From positions 3,326-19,584 of the forward strand of contig LSSK01000273.1 in NCBI GenBank assembly GCA_001969505.1: a DNA stretch of 16,259 nucleotides, given 5' to 3'. A program made the position numbers and the translations under genes. The notes under the pieces were generated by a model. The model saw only the letters and a program-made list of their open reading frames with translations, had not been told where the DNA came from and made no database searches. The DNA comes from Zancudomyces culisetae (lineage: Eukaryota > Kickxellomycota > Harpellomycetes > Harpellales > Legeriomycetaceae). This document shows, in pieces, positions 1-9,282 of this stretch. The stretch's first letter is position 1, and every line of letters starts with the position of its first letter.

Positions 1-1379
1 ATTGAGAGAATGTTTAGTGATTATGAAATGCATTTACTAGTTCCTCATTTGATTAATCGATTTGGTGATGCCAAAGAAGCAGTACGAACAAAAGTCAAGA
101 CTCTAGTACTCAAAATAATTACAAAATTGTATCCACCATCCAAACTTTTCAATATGATTGCAGAATATGGAATTAAAAATAATTCAAGGAATGCCAGAAT
201 GAGACAAGAATCTTTAGATGCTTTAACTTGTATGATTACAAAACGAAAATCTACTTCAACATCTACAACAAGTACAACTACAACTACAACTACAATTAAT
301 CCTAATTTATGTTTAGGTTTGAAATTGTCGGTTATATGTCAACAATTAAACAAGTTGGTACCTTTGATTGCTCAACAGATTAAGGATCGTGATAATAGTG
401 TACGTGTTGCAAGTTTGAATTGTTTAGTAGCTATTGGAATCCAACTAAATAATAATAACAACAATAATAATAGTTATGGAGGAGGAGGGGGAGGGGGAGG
501 GGGAGGGGGAGAGGTAGAGTTGTGGAAATTGATTGGACCTATAGCTGAAAAAGAAAAAATCATGTTGCAAGAAAGAATTAAACGTTCTGAATTATCATCT
601 AATAATACTGCTTTTACTTTTACTTCAACAAGTGGTAGTGGTAGTGGTGGTAGTGGTGGTGGTAATAATATTCAATCTGTTGAAAGTATTGGTAAAAAAT
701 CATTTTTGATGACTAAACAAAATAGCAATAATAGTATAAAACAAGTATTACCTACACCAACAACACCAAAATCAACACTCAAAAAACCAATTATTTCCAA
801 TAGATTTGCTAATACTAATACTAATACAAGTAGTGGTAGTGGTAATATTGGGAATGAAATGATGTTGGATTCATTAGTATTACCTTCATTTTCTGGCAAG
901 ACTTCTAATGAAATATATAATCGAGCAAGTCCATTTTCCAAACTCAAAAGACTTGAAAAACCAATATTAAATGATTACAACAACCACCATAGTAATGAAA
1001 ATGATATGCAAATAGATGACCAATTATTATCAACAACAACAACATCAAATAATAATAATAATAATTATAATAATAATAATAATAATAATAGCGGTATTGG
1101 TAGTGGTAGTGGTAACGCTGTAACTTTGGAATTTGATGAATTATTAAATCGATTGGAGGAGAATATTCAAAACATGTCATCAAATGAGTACATAACAACT
1201 TTGGAAAGAGTGTTGCATCTTGTTAATAATGCACGGTATTATTCAAAGAATAATGGAATGCAAATTGATAATAGCGAGATGGTATATAAACGTATTGTGG
1301 AAACGGTTAATGATCGAATAGCACCATTAACAAGTCGAATGTTAAAACAAGCATTTTCAGTTTCATTTTCAATTTCATT

Positions 1380-1418
<39 letters not shown>

Positions 1419-2817
1419 GTTTAAAAGTTCTAATGAACAAGTATTAAAAGAAACAATATTATCATTAACAAATGATATTTTTGGAACAGCAGAATTTGCA
1501 AATGTAATTACTAGTGATGGATTACAATTGGTATTTGATGCGTTGGTGAGGACATTGACTGAATTGACACATGGAGAAATGGCGTATATAAAGACAATCA
1601 ATGATTTGTTGAATTCAGTGATTAGGTATGCCTTGCCTACCAGTATGTATATTGTATCGATAAATCTATTCCAAGAAGCTGTAAGAAATCCATTACTTGT
1701 ATCAAATTTACAAAACATAACTGGAGGACAAGGACAAAGTTTAGGACAAGGACAAGGAAAGAATCATGGTAATATAAAAAAGTATATTGATGTACTTCAA
1801 AGATGTTTATGGAGACTAGTTAAACGAGTACCTCAAGATATCATTCAACAGTTGGATATAGCAAAAGTGTTTTGTAAGATTGAGGAGTTTTTTGGTGTTG
1901 TTTCTGAGAGTCAATGGGTAGTTCGACGTGATGAAAGTGTTTATGTATTTGGTGATGCGCCCATGCGAACAATCAAGTCGTTGTTACATGCCTTGGTTGT
2001 GGTTTTACAAGCTTCGAGTTGGAATCATATATCCAATGTTATGGTATATCTCTCTAATACCAACACCAACACTAACACCAATATTAACATTAATATTAAT
2101 ATTAATATTGATAATGGTATTGATATTGATAATCAACAAGGAATGGTATTGATAAATCAACTTGTTTCTTGTAGTGTTGTGATTGCTTATATTCATCGAT
2201 ATACTAGAAGCCAACCAAGTCTACAACAATGGAAGCGAATTCAACAACAAGTATCCAATTTCAATTCCAATTCTTATAATGATAATAGTGGTACTAGTAT
2301 TAGTAATGGGTTGTTGGTTGGGAAAATTAACGATGAAAATATTACCTCTCGCGTTGAACAACTTGAAATAGGAAACTTTCCTATTGGCAGAACCTTATAT
2401 ACTACATCAAACACAGCATCAAGTACAACATCAAGTACAACAGGTAATATTAGTAGTATAAATAATGGTGAGAGACAAAGTGATAGTTTGTTGAGAATGC
2501 CTGGTATGTCACGAATTGCAAGTAATAACAGTACGACTAGTAGTAGTGGTATTGGTATTGGTATGAGTAGTGGCATTAGTATGAATAGAATTGATAGTGA
2601 AAATAAAAGTGGAAATTCGAGATTTAGATCACTAAATAATAACAATATTACTTTTGATCCAAGTAAATCAAGATTATCATATCAACAACCACAACTACAA
2701 CCACAACAACCACAACTACAACAGTTCCAGCTTGGAGAAACATCTAAAAGGTATTCACAAAATTTGAATGATTTAAAGGCAAGGTTGGACATGATTAGAA
2801 ATAGTCGTAAATTCTAG
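1..2817 (+). CDS. STU2: XMAP215/Stu2-family microtubule polymerase, C-terminal part (5'-truncated by window edge)
   Basis: This family binds tubulin through TOG (HEAT-repeat) domains and speeds microtubule plus-end growth. The frame is open through base 1, so the ATG at 10 is internal and the N-terminus lies outside the window. Numbering from that ATG, residues 1-190 are most of a TOG domain: LVPHLINRFGDAKEAVRTKV, then YPPSKLF, then NARMRQESLDAL, QIKDRDNSVRVASLN and LWKLIGPIAEKEKIMLQERI, in the order of the fourth TOG of ch-TOG/XMAP215. Thr, Asn and Gly runs split its loops. Residues 370-680 resemble the C-terminal helical domain of ch-TOG (CLWRLVKRVP; PMRTIKSLLHALV). A 13-Gln tract sits at 458-470, and the extreme C-terminus LNDLKARLDMIRNSRK fits family tails. 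From memory, Stu2 of S. cerevisiae is shorter and lacks this C-terminal domain. Stop is TAG. Family call is firm; the symbol is by orthology only. Confidence 0.92.
1381..1419 (+). repeat. CAA trinucleotide repeat encoding 13 glutamines
   Basis: Twelve CAA codons and a closing CAG encode an uninterrupted polyglutamine tract inside the C-terminal domain of the XMAP215-type protein. The near-pure repeat suggests it is length-variable between strains. Confidence 0.95.
2050..2130 (+). repeat. Coding hexanucleotide-type array, alternating Asn-Thr then Asn-Ile
   Basis: Degenerate AACACC units grade into AATATT units and encode alternating N-T and then N-I dipeptides, ending in a short Asp/Ile run. 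It lies in a loop after the last conserved helix of the XMAP215 C-terminal domain. Confidence 0.85.
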
Positions 2818-2899
2818 TTTTTTGTTTTTGTTTATATTTATATTTTGTTTTATCTTGTTTTATTTTATTTTATTTGATCTTATTTGATCTTATTTTATT
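2818..2899. terminator. Short convergent 3' intergenic region
   Basis: Only 82 nt separate the TAG of the XMAP215 gene from the TAA of GPI1, which face each other. The stretch is nearly all A/T on a T-rich plus strand, with repeated TTTTATTTTA-like and TTTGATCTTA units. Both poly(A) signals must lie here or inside the opposite gene, so overlapping 3' UTRs are likely. No specific processing signal is assigned. Confidence 0.4.
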
Positions 2900-5800
2900 T
2901 TATGGGTATGGGTGAGTATGAGATTTTATAATTTCACCTACTACTAAACTACGTAGTCTAGATAATGAAAACATATTTGTTGAAAATTGAATAACTGGTT
3001 GAACCCATCTAGAAAATACTGATGATAAACTCGATGGTTTACTTTTCAGACGTAATAGTGTATAATTAGTACCAGTACCAGTACCAATGCCAGCACCAAT
3101 ACCAATACCAGCACCAGCACCAGCACCAGCACCAATACCAGTGACAGTACCAATACCAGTATTATGATAATTATTGATACTACTTGTTGCTGTCTTTGTC
3201 GTTCTTGTTGATGTACCTGTGGTTTTACTAGAAGTTGGCGATTCTACTAATTGTCCTCCTACATTATCCATAATAGTACAATAAATCCCACCAGTTCCAA
3301 CAACATTCTTCACCTGGCTAGTTTCTGGTACTACTGTTGGTAACAAATCATAATAAACATCATACGGAAATGCCAGGGGTTCAACAAGCCTCAAAACCAA
3401 ACTATATATTGGAAAATGACACAGTAATTCCGATACTAAATTCACAATTCCTGTAACACATATAACCACTATTCGCCGTGTCACAAATGATATATAATAT
3501 ATCACCACTGTCGGCAGCAAATATGTCAATAGTGTAAATAATATCGTTCCCAATAACAATTGATCAATATTATACTCGCACCTATCAATTCGTTGCCGTA
3601 GTGGATTCACTTTTCTCCCCCGAAACAAATTGGATAACGAATGTAATGTCAACATTTGCCAATGAAAGATCCGTGCCGCAACCATATAAAACCAATACGT
3701 ATGCAGTGTAGCCAGTGCCAATACATCACATACTATTGCCAGCTGCATTGTTACCCCCAACACCCCACTCCACCCTATTCCTACAACCACTGGCCGTGTG
3801 TATTCTATCAATGGCCGAAACATTATCCTCCAAAACCTTATCAGCCAAATAAACAACTCTCCCAGAAACTCTCCCAACCTCACATTTAGCTTGAACCCGG
3901 CTGGCTGGCTACGCAACCACATCAACCCATCCTCCAACGACGTAATTGTGTACCCGCCTATTAATTCCTCCGATACTTTTACCACCGTATCCGCATGATA
4001 TATCAGCATTATCCCTGCAACACATCCTAGTACTACATCTATCACACTTATCCACACTCTATCCCAATACAAATAATACTCTCTCTGCTCTCTCACCGTT
4101 CTCTCCCTACCAGCATTACTATTGCTCCAGCTATCACTATTATCATTCTGCTGTCCTTTTTGTCCGTACCTCTCAATCGTGCTTTGTATCATCTTTAATC
4201 GAATATCCACCTGTTGTGCTGTACTTATTGTCTCTACTATACGATATCCCATAACTGATATTCGTAGTACCCTTTGTGCCCATTTTATTACTGCTTCGAT
4301 TTGCTTCTCATATCCCCCAAACATTCCTCCTCCCCCTCCTCCTCCTCCTTGTTGCTGTCCTTGTTGTCCTATATCTCTACTTTTATCTCCATTATTTTCA
4401 TATTCTACAACTACTCTTTTTTTCCCCTTTCTCTTTTCCCTTTCTCTTTCCTGATCTTTCATTTTGCTCTGTCTTTTACCCTTACTCTTACTACTCTCCT
4501 TTTCCCTTTCGCTCCCCCTCCTTTCATAGCTCTTGTTCTCACCAGTTTGAGAATTCGCCATTCCATATACTCCATCCTTTTGATCTTCCCAATCCTCCTT
4601 CTTATCCTCAATATTACCATTCATCGTCATTTCCGTTATTTTGCCTGATATGTTTACCTATTTCATTATCCAATAACCAATTACACCAAGTTCCCCGCCC
4701 CAACCCAACATCAATTTTAATAAAGGTACAAATCCTTTTTCTGTTCATTTTTACTCTTTAAACACCCTTTAAAAAATAAAAATATATTTTATATAAAAAT
4801 AAAAACTTACACATTTCAATATTTCCGCCAACTGAAAATCTTGTCCGCTATATCTATTATTCATTACTCCGCCTAGTCTTCCAAAGTTTGTACCATTACT
4901 TTGTCCTGATGTTGCATAAAATTTCCTTGATTCTGTAGTAAACTGATCGTAAAATACTATTATCACTCTATCTACTACCACCTCTTGCTGTATATTTACC
5001 CTTCTACAAATACAAATATATACATTATATTTATATTCCATCTTGTATTATAAATATCAATCAATACCCATAATTAAATTTGGTCTACTACGCTCCAAAC
5101 AACTTACTTTATAATTGGAACCTCTCCGCATATACACACACACATTATCCACTCTGACTCCTTTTGTTCCTCTCCACTTTCGGTTCCTCCCTTCTTTTTC
5201 TGACCTCGTCCTTCTTCCATTTTTTCCTGTTGTAGTCTGTGATACTCATACATCCTCTCGCAATTACACATCACCCCAACTATTTTTGGTACTGGTTCAA
5301 CCTTTTCTCTCTCGCATTCTCGCTTTAAGGCTTGGTACTTGCAATAATCCTATTTATAGATTTTTTCAATTCTTGTTGTAAAATTAATCAATCCAACCAA
5401 ATCGACCTGAATAGAGTATTCAAATAATTGATATGGTGTTTATAATTAATAACTCATTCAATAACCTACCAACACTCCTGTTATAACGATATTATCTTCT
5501 CCTACTTTCCAGCCCAATAACACTTTTCCACCAAACTCACATTCGTCACCGCTTTTATCTTGATCTTCATTCATGTTATTTCCCTCATTCTTGTATCTGT
5601 ATCTGTACTCGTATTCATACCCACTTTCATATTCATATTCGTACTTGTACTCGTACTCACTCCCATACTCATAAGAATATTCACTATCCCTGGATTTATC
5701 CTCTCTTCCCATTCCTCTTCTCCCTTCTCTCGCCATTTTCCTTTCTTCAATAACACTAGTCGCTCGTTTATTGCTCCTACCACTTTGACCATCCCTAGGT

Positions 5801-5904
5801 GAACGATGTTGGTATTTTGAAACACCTTTGTCTCTTAATATCTCAGCTCTTTTGGCACGTGAGAAATAGTTTTGTGGCCAATATATCTGCAACGTCTTTT
5901 CCAT
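2900..5904 (-). CDS. GPI1: Gpi1/PIG-Q, subunit of GPI-N-acetylglucosaminyltransferase (four exons)
   Basis: Gpi1 is a membrane subunit of the ER complex that transfers GlcNAc to phosphatidylinositol, the first step of GPI-anchor synthesis. I read four exons: 5904-5470, 5349-5108, 5003-4811 and 4657-2900. Introns are 120, 104 and 153 nt with donors GTAGGT, GTAAGT and GTAAGT and TAG acceptors, and every junction keeps the frame (about 875 residues). Exon 1 starts MEKTLQIYWPQNY; exon 3 carries VDRVIIVFYDQ; exon 4 carries the family signature FRGRKVNPLRQRIDRCEYN followed by DQLLLGTILFTLLTYLLPTV at about residues 632-680, among several membrane segments. Length exceeds the roughly 600 residues of S. 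cerevisiae Gpi1 because of a Lys/Glu-rich linker, a Tyr-Glu tract in exon 1 and a Gly-rich C-terminal tract. An alternative acceptor (exon 4 from 4644) with a GTGTAA donor also keeps frame. The family call is secure; exon edges are inferred. Confidence 0.9.
3065..3164 (-). repeat. Coding hexanucleotide-type array, alternating Gly-Ala/Ile/Thr
   Basis: Degenerate GGTGCT-like units on the minus strand encode Gly alternating with Ala, Ile or Thr for about 30 residues, shortly after the last membrane segments of Gpi1 and before its hydrophobic C-terminal stretch. Third-position variation shows it is not a fresh pure expansion. Confidence 0.85.
4658..4810 (-). other. GPI1 intron 3
   Basis: A 153-nt intron inferred from donor GTAAGT (4810 downward) and a TAG acceptor ending at 4658. 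The exon 4 frame has a stop immediately upstream of the acceptor, so splicing is needed to join the conserved exon 3 sequence. No TACTAAC branch site is obvious. Confidence 0.75.
5004..5107 (-). other. GPI1 intron 2
   Basis: A 104-nt AT-rich intron with donor GTAAGT and a TTTGTAG acceptor. Exon 2 ends after two bases of a codon and exon 3 supplies the third (A), giving Lys. This match of phases is strong evidence for the model. The ATG at 5041 falls inside this intron and is probably not a start. Confidence 0.8.
5350..5469 (-). other. GPI1 intron 1
   Basis: A 120-nt AT-rich intron with donor GTAGGT and an AATAG acceptor, phase 0. It joins the exon 1 end GEDNIVITGVL to DYCKYQALKREC, an open stretch of 80 codons that has no start codon of its own. 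Confidence 0.7.
5588..5692 (-). repeat. Coding array, alternating Tyr-Glu tract of Gpi1 exon 1
   Basis: Degenerate TATGAG/TACGAG units on the minus strand encode about 30 residues in which Tyr alternates with Glu, Lys, Arg or Ser. It lies in a hydrophilic insertion between the MEKTLQIYWPQNY start and the GWKVGEDNIVITGV segment of Gpi1. Confidence 0.85.
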
Positions 5905-6244
5905 TTTCTCTAGTATCTTAAACCCAATATTATGTATATTCGTATCCTCTTTTATTCCTTACTTTCTTTTTATTCTTGTTCTTTTCAACTGCCAGATTTT
6001 TCTCTTTCTAATTCTAGTTCTCGTTCCCAATGCTCTTATTTTTATTCTATTTAAAAACTTCCCCTTCGTTTCAGATTTTCTCTTGCTGAAGATCGGTATT
6101 TATAATTCTTGTTCTATATTATTATATCAACATTCAATCCATTAATACTCTACTAAAACAACATTTAAAGCATTATACCAAATGTTGGTATAATTTCTAC
6201 TCTCTTTTTCTTTTTCTTTTTCTTTTCCTTTAATTCACAATTTA
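5905..6244. promoter_or_regulatory. Upstream region of GPI1, downstream of the small membrane-protein gene
   Basis: These 340 nt carry no ORF that I support. On the minus strand they run from the TGA TAA end of the small spliced gene to the GPI1 ATG, so they must hold the 3' end of one and the promoter of the other. A T-rich CTTTTT repeat lies at about 6202-6234; on the minus strand this is an A-rich (GAAAAA) tract, which often marks nucleosome-depleted promoters. No factor site is assigned. Confidence 0.45.
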
Positions 6245-6642
6245 TCATTTTATTTTACTTGCCTCAGTTGCTTCTCTTTCAGCAATTCTTTCAAAGATCC
6301 ACAAGAACAATAGGACCAACACAGCTGTTCCCAATAACGTCAGGAATATCTTTTCCTATAAATATAATTGACATTGTCCTGTAGTTATTACTCGATTTTT
6401 ATAATTGAAGAAAAGCTAGTGAATGTGGAAATGGTAATGGTAGTGGTAGTGATGCTGATTTTGTGAGGAAAGGGCGATAAAATTCCGAAATAATTAAACA
6501 ACGAAATAGTTACCTTTACGGCCAAGTGCTCTACTGTATCGCTGAGAAAGGCAACGAATTTTTTCAGATTAAGCAAATCCAAGTGTCTCGTAAAATACCC
6601 AATTACAAATGCTATCACCAGAAGATTAAACTCTTGTTGCAT
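6245..6642 (-). CDS. Small two-exon gene for a putative 79-residue membrane protein
   Basis: I do not recognise the family. Exon 1 (6642-6514) begins with ATG and encodes MQQEFNLLVIAFVIGYFTRH and on to EHLAVK; donor GTAACT follows in phase 0. After a 158-nt intron with a TTTATAG acceptor, exon 2 (6355-6245) continues in phase 0 with EKIFLTLLGTAVLVLLFLWI, then FERIAEREATEASKIK and tandem stops TGA TAA. The product would have two hydrophobic segments (about residues 6-17 and 46-64) and a charged tail, suiting a small ER or mitochondrial membrane protein. Unspliced, exon 1 reads 41 codons into the intron. Support comes from the ATG, canonical splice ends, matched phases and the strongly patterned hydrophobicity of both exons. 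A chance combination remains possible because the gene is short. Function is unknown. Confidence 0.6.
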
Positions 6643-9282
6643 TACGCTTGATCATTTATGTTGAATTGTTTTCAACTCGACTTTTTATTTATTTATTTAT
6701 TTATACGTTCACTTTTTATATTTACAAAAATAAGATTTTATTCCTTTTTGTGTATACTAATAATATCCTTGTTGATTGTTTAAAGAAATTAAATATATTG
6801 TATTTATGCTTTTAAAGGCAATTTAAATGAAATTATCGTATATGTTGTAAAGCTGTAAATAAATGTGGCGAAAATAATCTAAATTGTTGATAAACTTTTT
6901 TAATGTATTTTTCCTCCGCTCATCCTCCTCCTCCTCCTCTCTATCCAAAAGAAATATAAACTGATGCGAGTATGAGAAAAGCCAAGCAAAGTATACTAAA
7001 TTTTGTAGTATATATTGTTGGTTGATACAATAGTGGTAGTGATTAGTGGTAAAGTAAAAGTATATTTTCAACTCTGCAACTTTTCATAACATCATTATTA
7101 CTGCTATTTGGTGTTAATATATTTCCCATCTCGTACTTTTGATTTAATAACAGCATTTGTAATAACATTTGGAACTATTGGGTTGTTATTCTCTAGGTAA
7201 TATTATGCATAATAAATAAATAAATAAGCAAATAAATAGGGTCCTTACTATTGATATCGTTGTTAAAAGAAGAAAAGAGTAAGGGATATGGTGTGTTGAT
7301 GAGGTTAAAATAATTGAGCACATGCGATATCAGAATTAACAATAAAAGTAAAATACAAGGGACCAGGATATTCAGAGATGACAATTGAAGAAAAGTATGT
7401 TCCGATAATTATATACTTTACAAGCCTAGGCGAGTATTTCTCCCAAGTAATGATTAATAAAAACGTGATTGTTTACAAAAAAAAGTAAAAATATTAATTA
7501 GTAAAGGTGAAAAACTTTTTTTTTTTTTAAAAGCTAATCAATTGGTAATAATATAGTTATCTAAACTGGTTAAAAACAATAGGAAAAGAAAAAAAGTTTG
7601 GGAATAGACTTTAAAAGAGGGATTTATTTCTATTTTTTTTTTGGCAGAAGAGCAAGTAATACAAGTAAAAATAAATCCAAGAGCCAAATTAGCAATCAAC
7701 AACATAAGTGCATACCTGGTGATATGTTTTATTTTTATCACCAGACCATATAACAGTAGAAAAAAGTGCAACCTTGGTAATTTACATTGTAACCATACTT
7801 TTACACTATACTTTTTTTTCTTTTTTCGTTTCTCCTGTTTTGTTATACAAAGCAACAGAGATTTATTAACTACAAGTTGTACAAAGAGAATGATAATACC
7901 ACACCCTCCCCCCTCTTCCTCTCCCTCTCTACTCATTTTGGAAAGACTAATTTAAAACCACATGTTAATATAAATATGTTTATTGTTTGAAAATATTTAT
8001 GTTTGAGACTGTGTTCAAAGAATAAAGGCAAACACAATAATAAATGACGATCGTTTTACATGTATACTACTGATTCTGGTACTTGCTCAATATTTTCAGT
8101 AACAATTGATGTTCAGTATATTTTACAATATATTCTTTTGGTGAAATGGCTTATGAGGGAAATAAAAAAGTATGGTAAATAATTGCACATAAATTGCTGG
8201 TCCTTTTTTTATTATATATTTACTTGCACATTCAAAAGTTTATAAAAGTATACTCGCAAAAATATTCAAAAATATTACTAATCAAAAATTCAGAATTTAC
8301 TGACCTAATCCCACCCAACCTTCAACTCGAAAATTCTCAAACCTGTTTACAAACTCTATATAGTACAAATGATAATGATAATGCAAATGCAAACGTGATA
8401 AAGCGTATGTATGATGTATAATCTTGTTGCTTTTACCCTCTCTCCCGAAAAAAAAACCCGCAAACCAAGCTTTCCTCCTATCTCCCTCTTTCTCTCTCTC
8501 TGGTACATAAAGAGGAATAACAATATGATACTCAAACTTCTGCCACATGTCTGTACAATTATCCAAAAAAGAATACATGTTCTAATTGATATCTATTGGA
8601 TACATTTGATGCAGCTTTAATTTTTGTAAGCGTAAGGTAATTCGTTTACAAGAAATACCCTAACCTTTTTCCACCATACCTTTACAGCTAGTATTCAGTT
8701 TAGCCAGTAAACTAGACCTTGGTTTGTGGATAATTTCAACAAGACTGTTTTAGCATGCACTTTTTTTCTTTTTTTTATTTATTTATTTTTCTAAACAGCC
8801 AATATGTTGTGTAATTAATTTTGTTATGTTTACCTAAAATCAATAATAAAAATTATACATTAAAATTCAATAAAGCTACAAAAAATAAATTAATTTGGAC
8901 TCATCTCAGATATTTACCAAAACAAATATTTATGCTTTAACTAATTGCAATACATTATTTGGTAAAACTATCTCACTATTAAAAAAAAAGAAAAAAATTC
9001 TAATTCCAATTCCAATTCCAAACATCATCGCGTTTATTGTATCATTTTTTTTTTCAAACCTGAACTAAAGGATATAAACTAGGATAAATATATTGGGTTT
9101 ATAAATTACATATAAAAGTGATAATCAAGTTTTCTTTTATTCTTCAGGAATAAAATAGAAATACACAGAAAACTAATTTAAAAAAAAACACGATTCGTTG
9201 ACGAAATTCAAGATCTAACTCAAATTTCAATTGTACTATACTAATTTTACAAGCTAAACCTACAACAAATAATGGGACAAAA
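6643..9282. other. Gene-poor divergent intergenic region (2.6 kb)
   Basis: Between the minus-strand small gene and plus-strand ERF2 I find no gene I can support. ORFs present are 60-130 codons, overlap on both strands, and are rich in Phe, Leu, Tyr and Lys as expected from AT-rich sequence. Simple tracts include TTTA units near 6686-6703 and AAAT units near 7210-7238, poly-T runs near 7516-7528, 7632 and 8760-8790, and TTCCAA repeats near 9003-9020. No tRNA T-loop, U6, SRP or RNase P core sequence was seen by eye. It may contain promoters, unrecognised small spliced genes or noncoding RNAs. A weak two-exon candidate lies at 7104-7384 on the minus strand. Confidence 0.5.
9111..9118 (+). promoter_or_regulatory. 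Possible TATA element upstream of ERF2
   Basis: TATAAAAG lies about 165 nt before the ERF2 ATG. Other TATAAA-like strings are nearby in this AT-rich stretch, so this is only a candidate. Confidence 0.2.

Noticed and set aside
944-1198. Minus-strand Tyr-rich ORF opposite the XMAP215 gene
   Set aside because: It is a shadow of Asn/Thr-rich coding sequence; its Tyr runs mirror AAT/ATA repeats.
4769-5041. Stand-alone 90-codon ORF starting at 5041
   Set aside because: Its first residues fall in GPI1 intron 2 and its last ones in intron 3; the middle is exon 3 of GPI1.
7538-7955. Overlapping 132-codon (minus) and 104-codon (plus) ORFs
   Set aside because: Both are built around A/T runs, neither shows a recognisable motif, and they overlap each other. 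A hydrophobic stretch near 7700 on the minus strand is not enough to call a gene.
8040-8085. TGACGA...CTGA as a C/D-box snoRNA
   Set aside because: Spacing is too short, box C is imperfect, and no terminal stem or internal C'/D' pair is visible.
8297-8578. 93-codon minus-strand ORF starting MYSFLDNCTDMWQKFEYH
   Set aside because: It has a true ATG and some balanced composition, but no conserved motif, no supporting splice model, and plus-strand ORFs of similar size overlap it.
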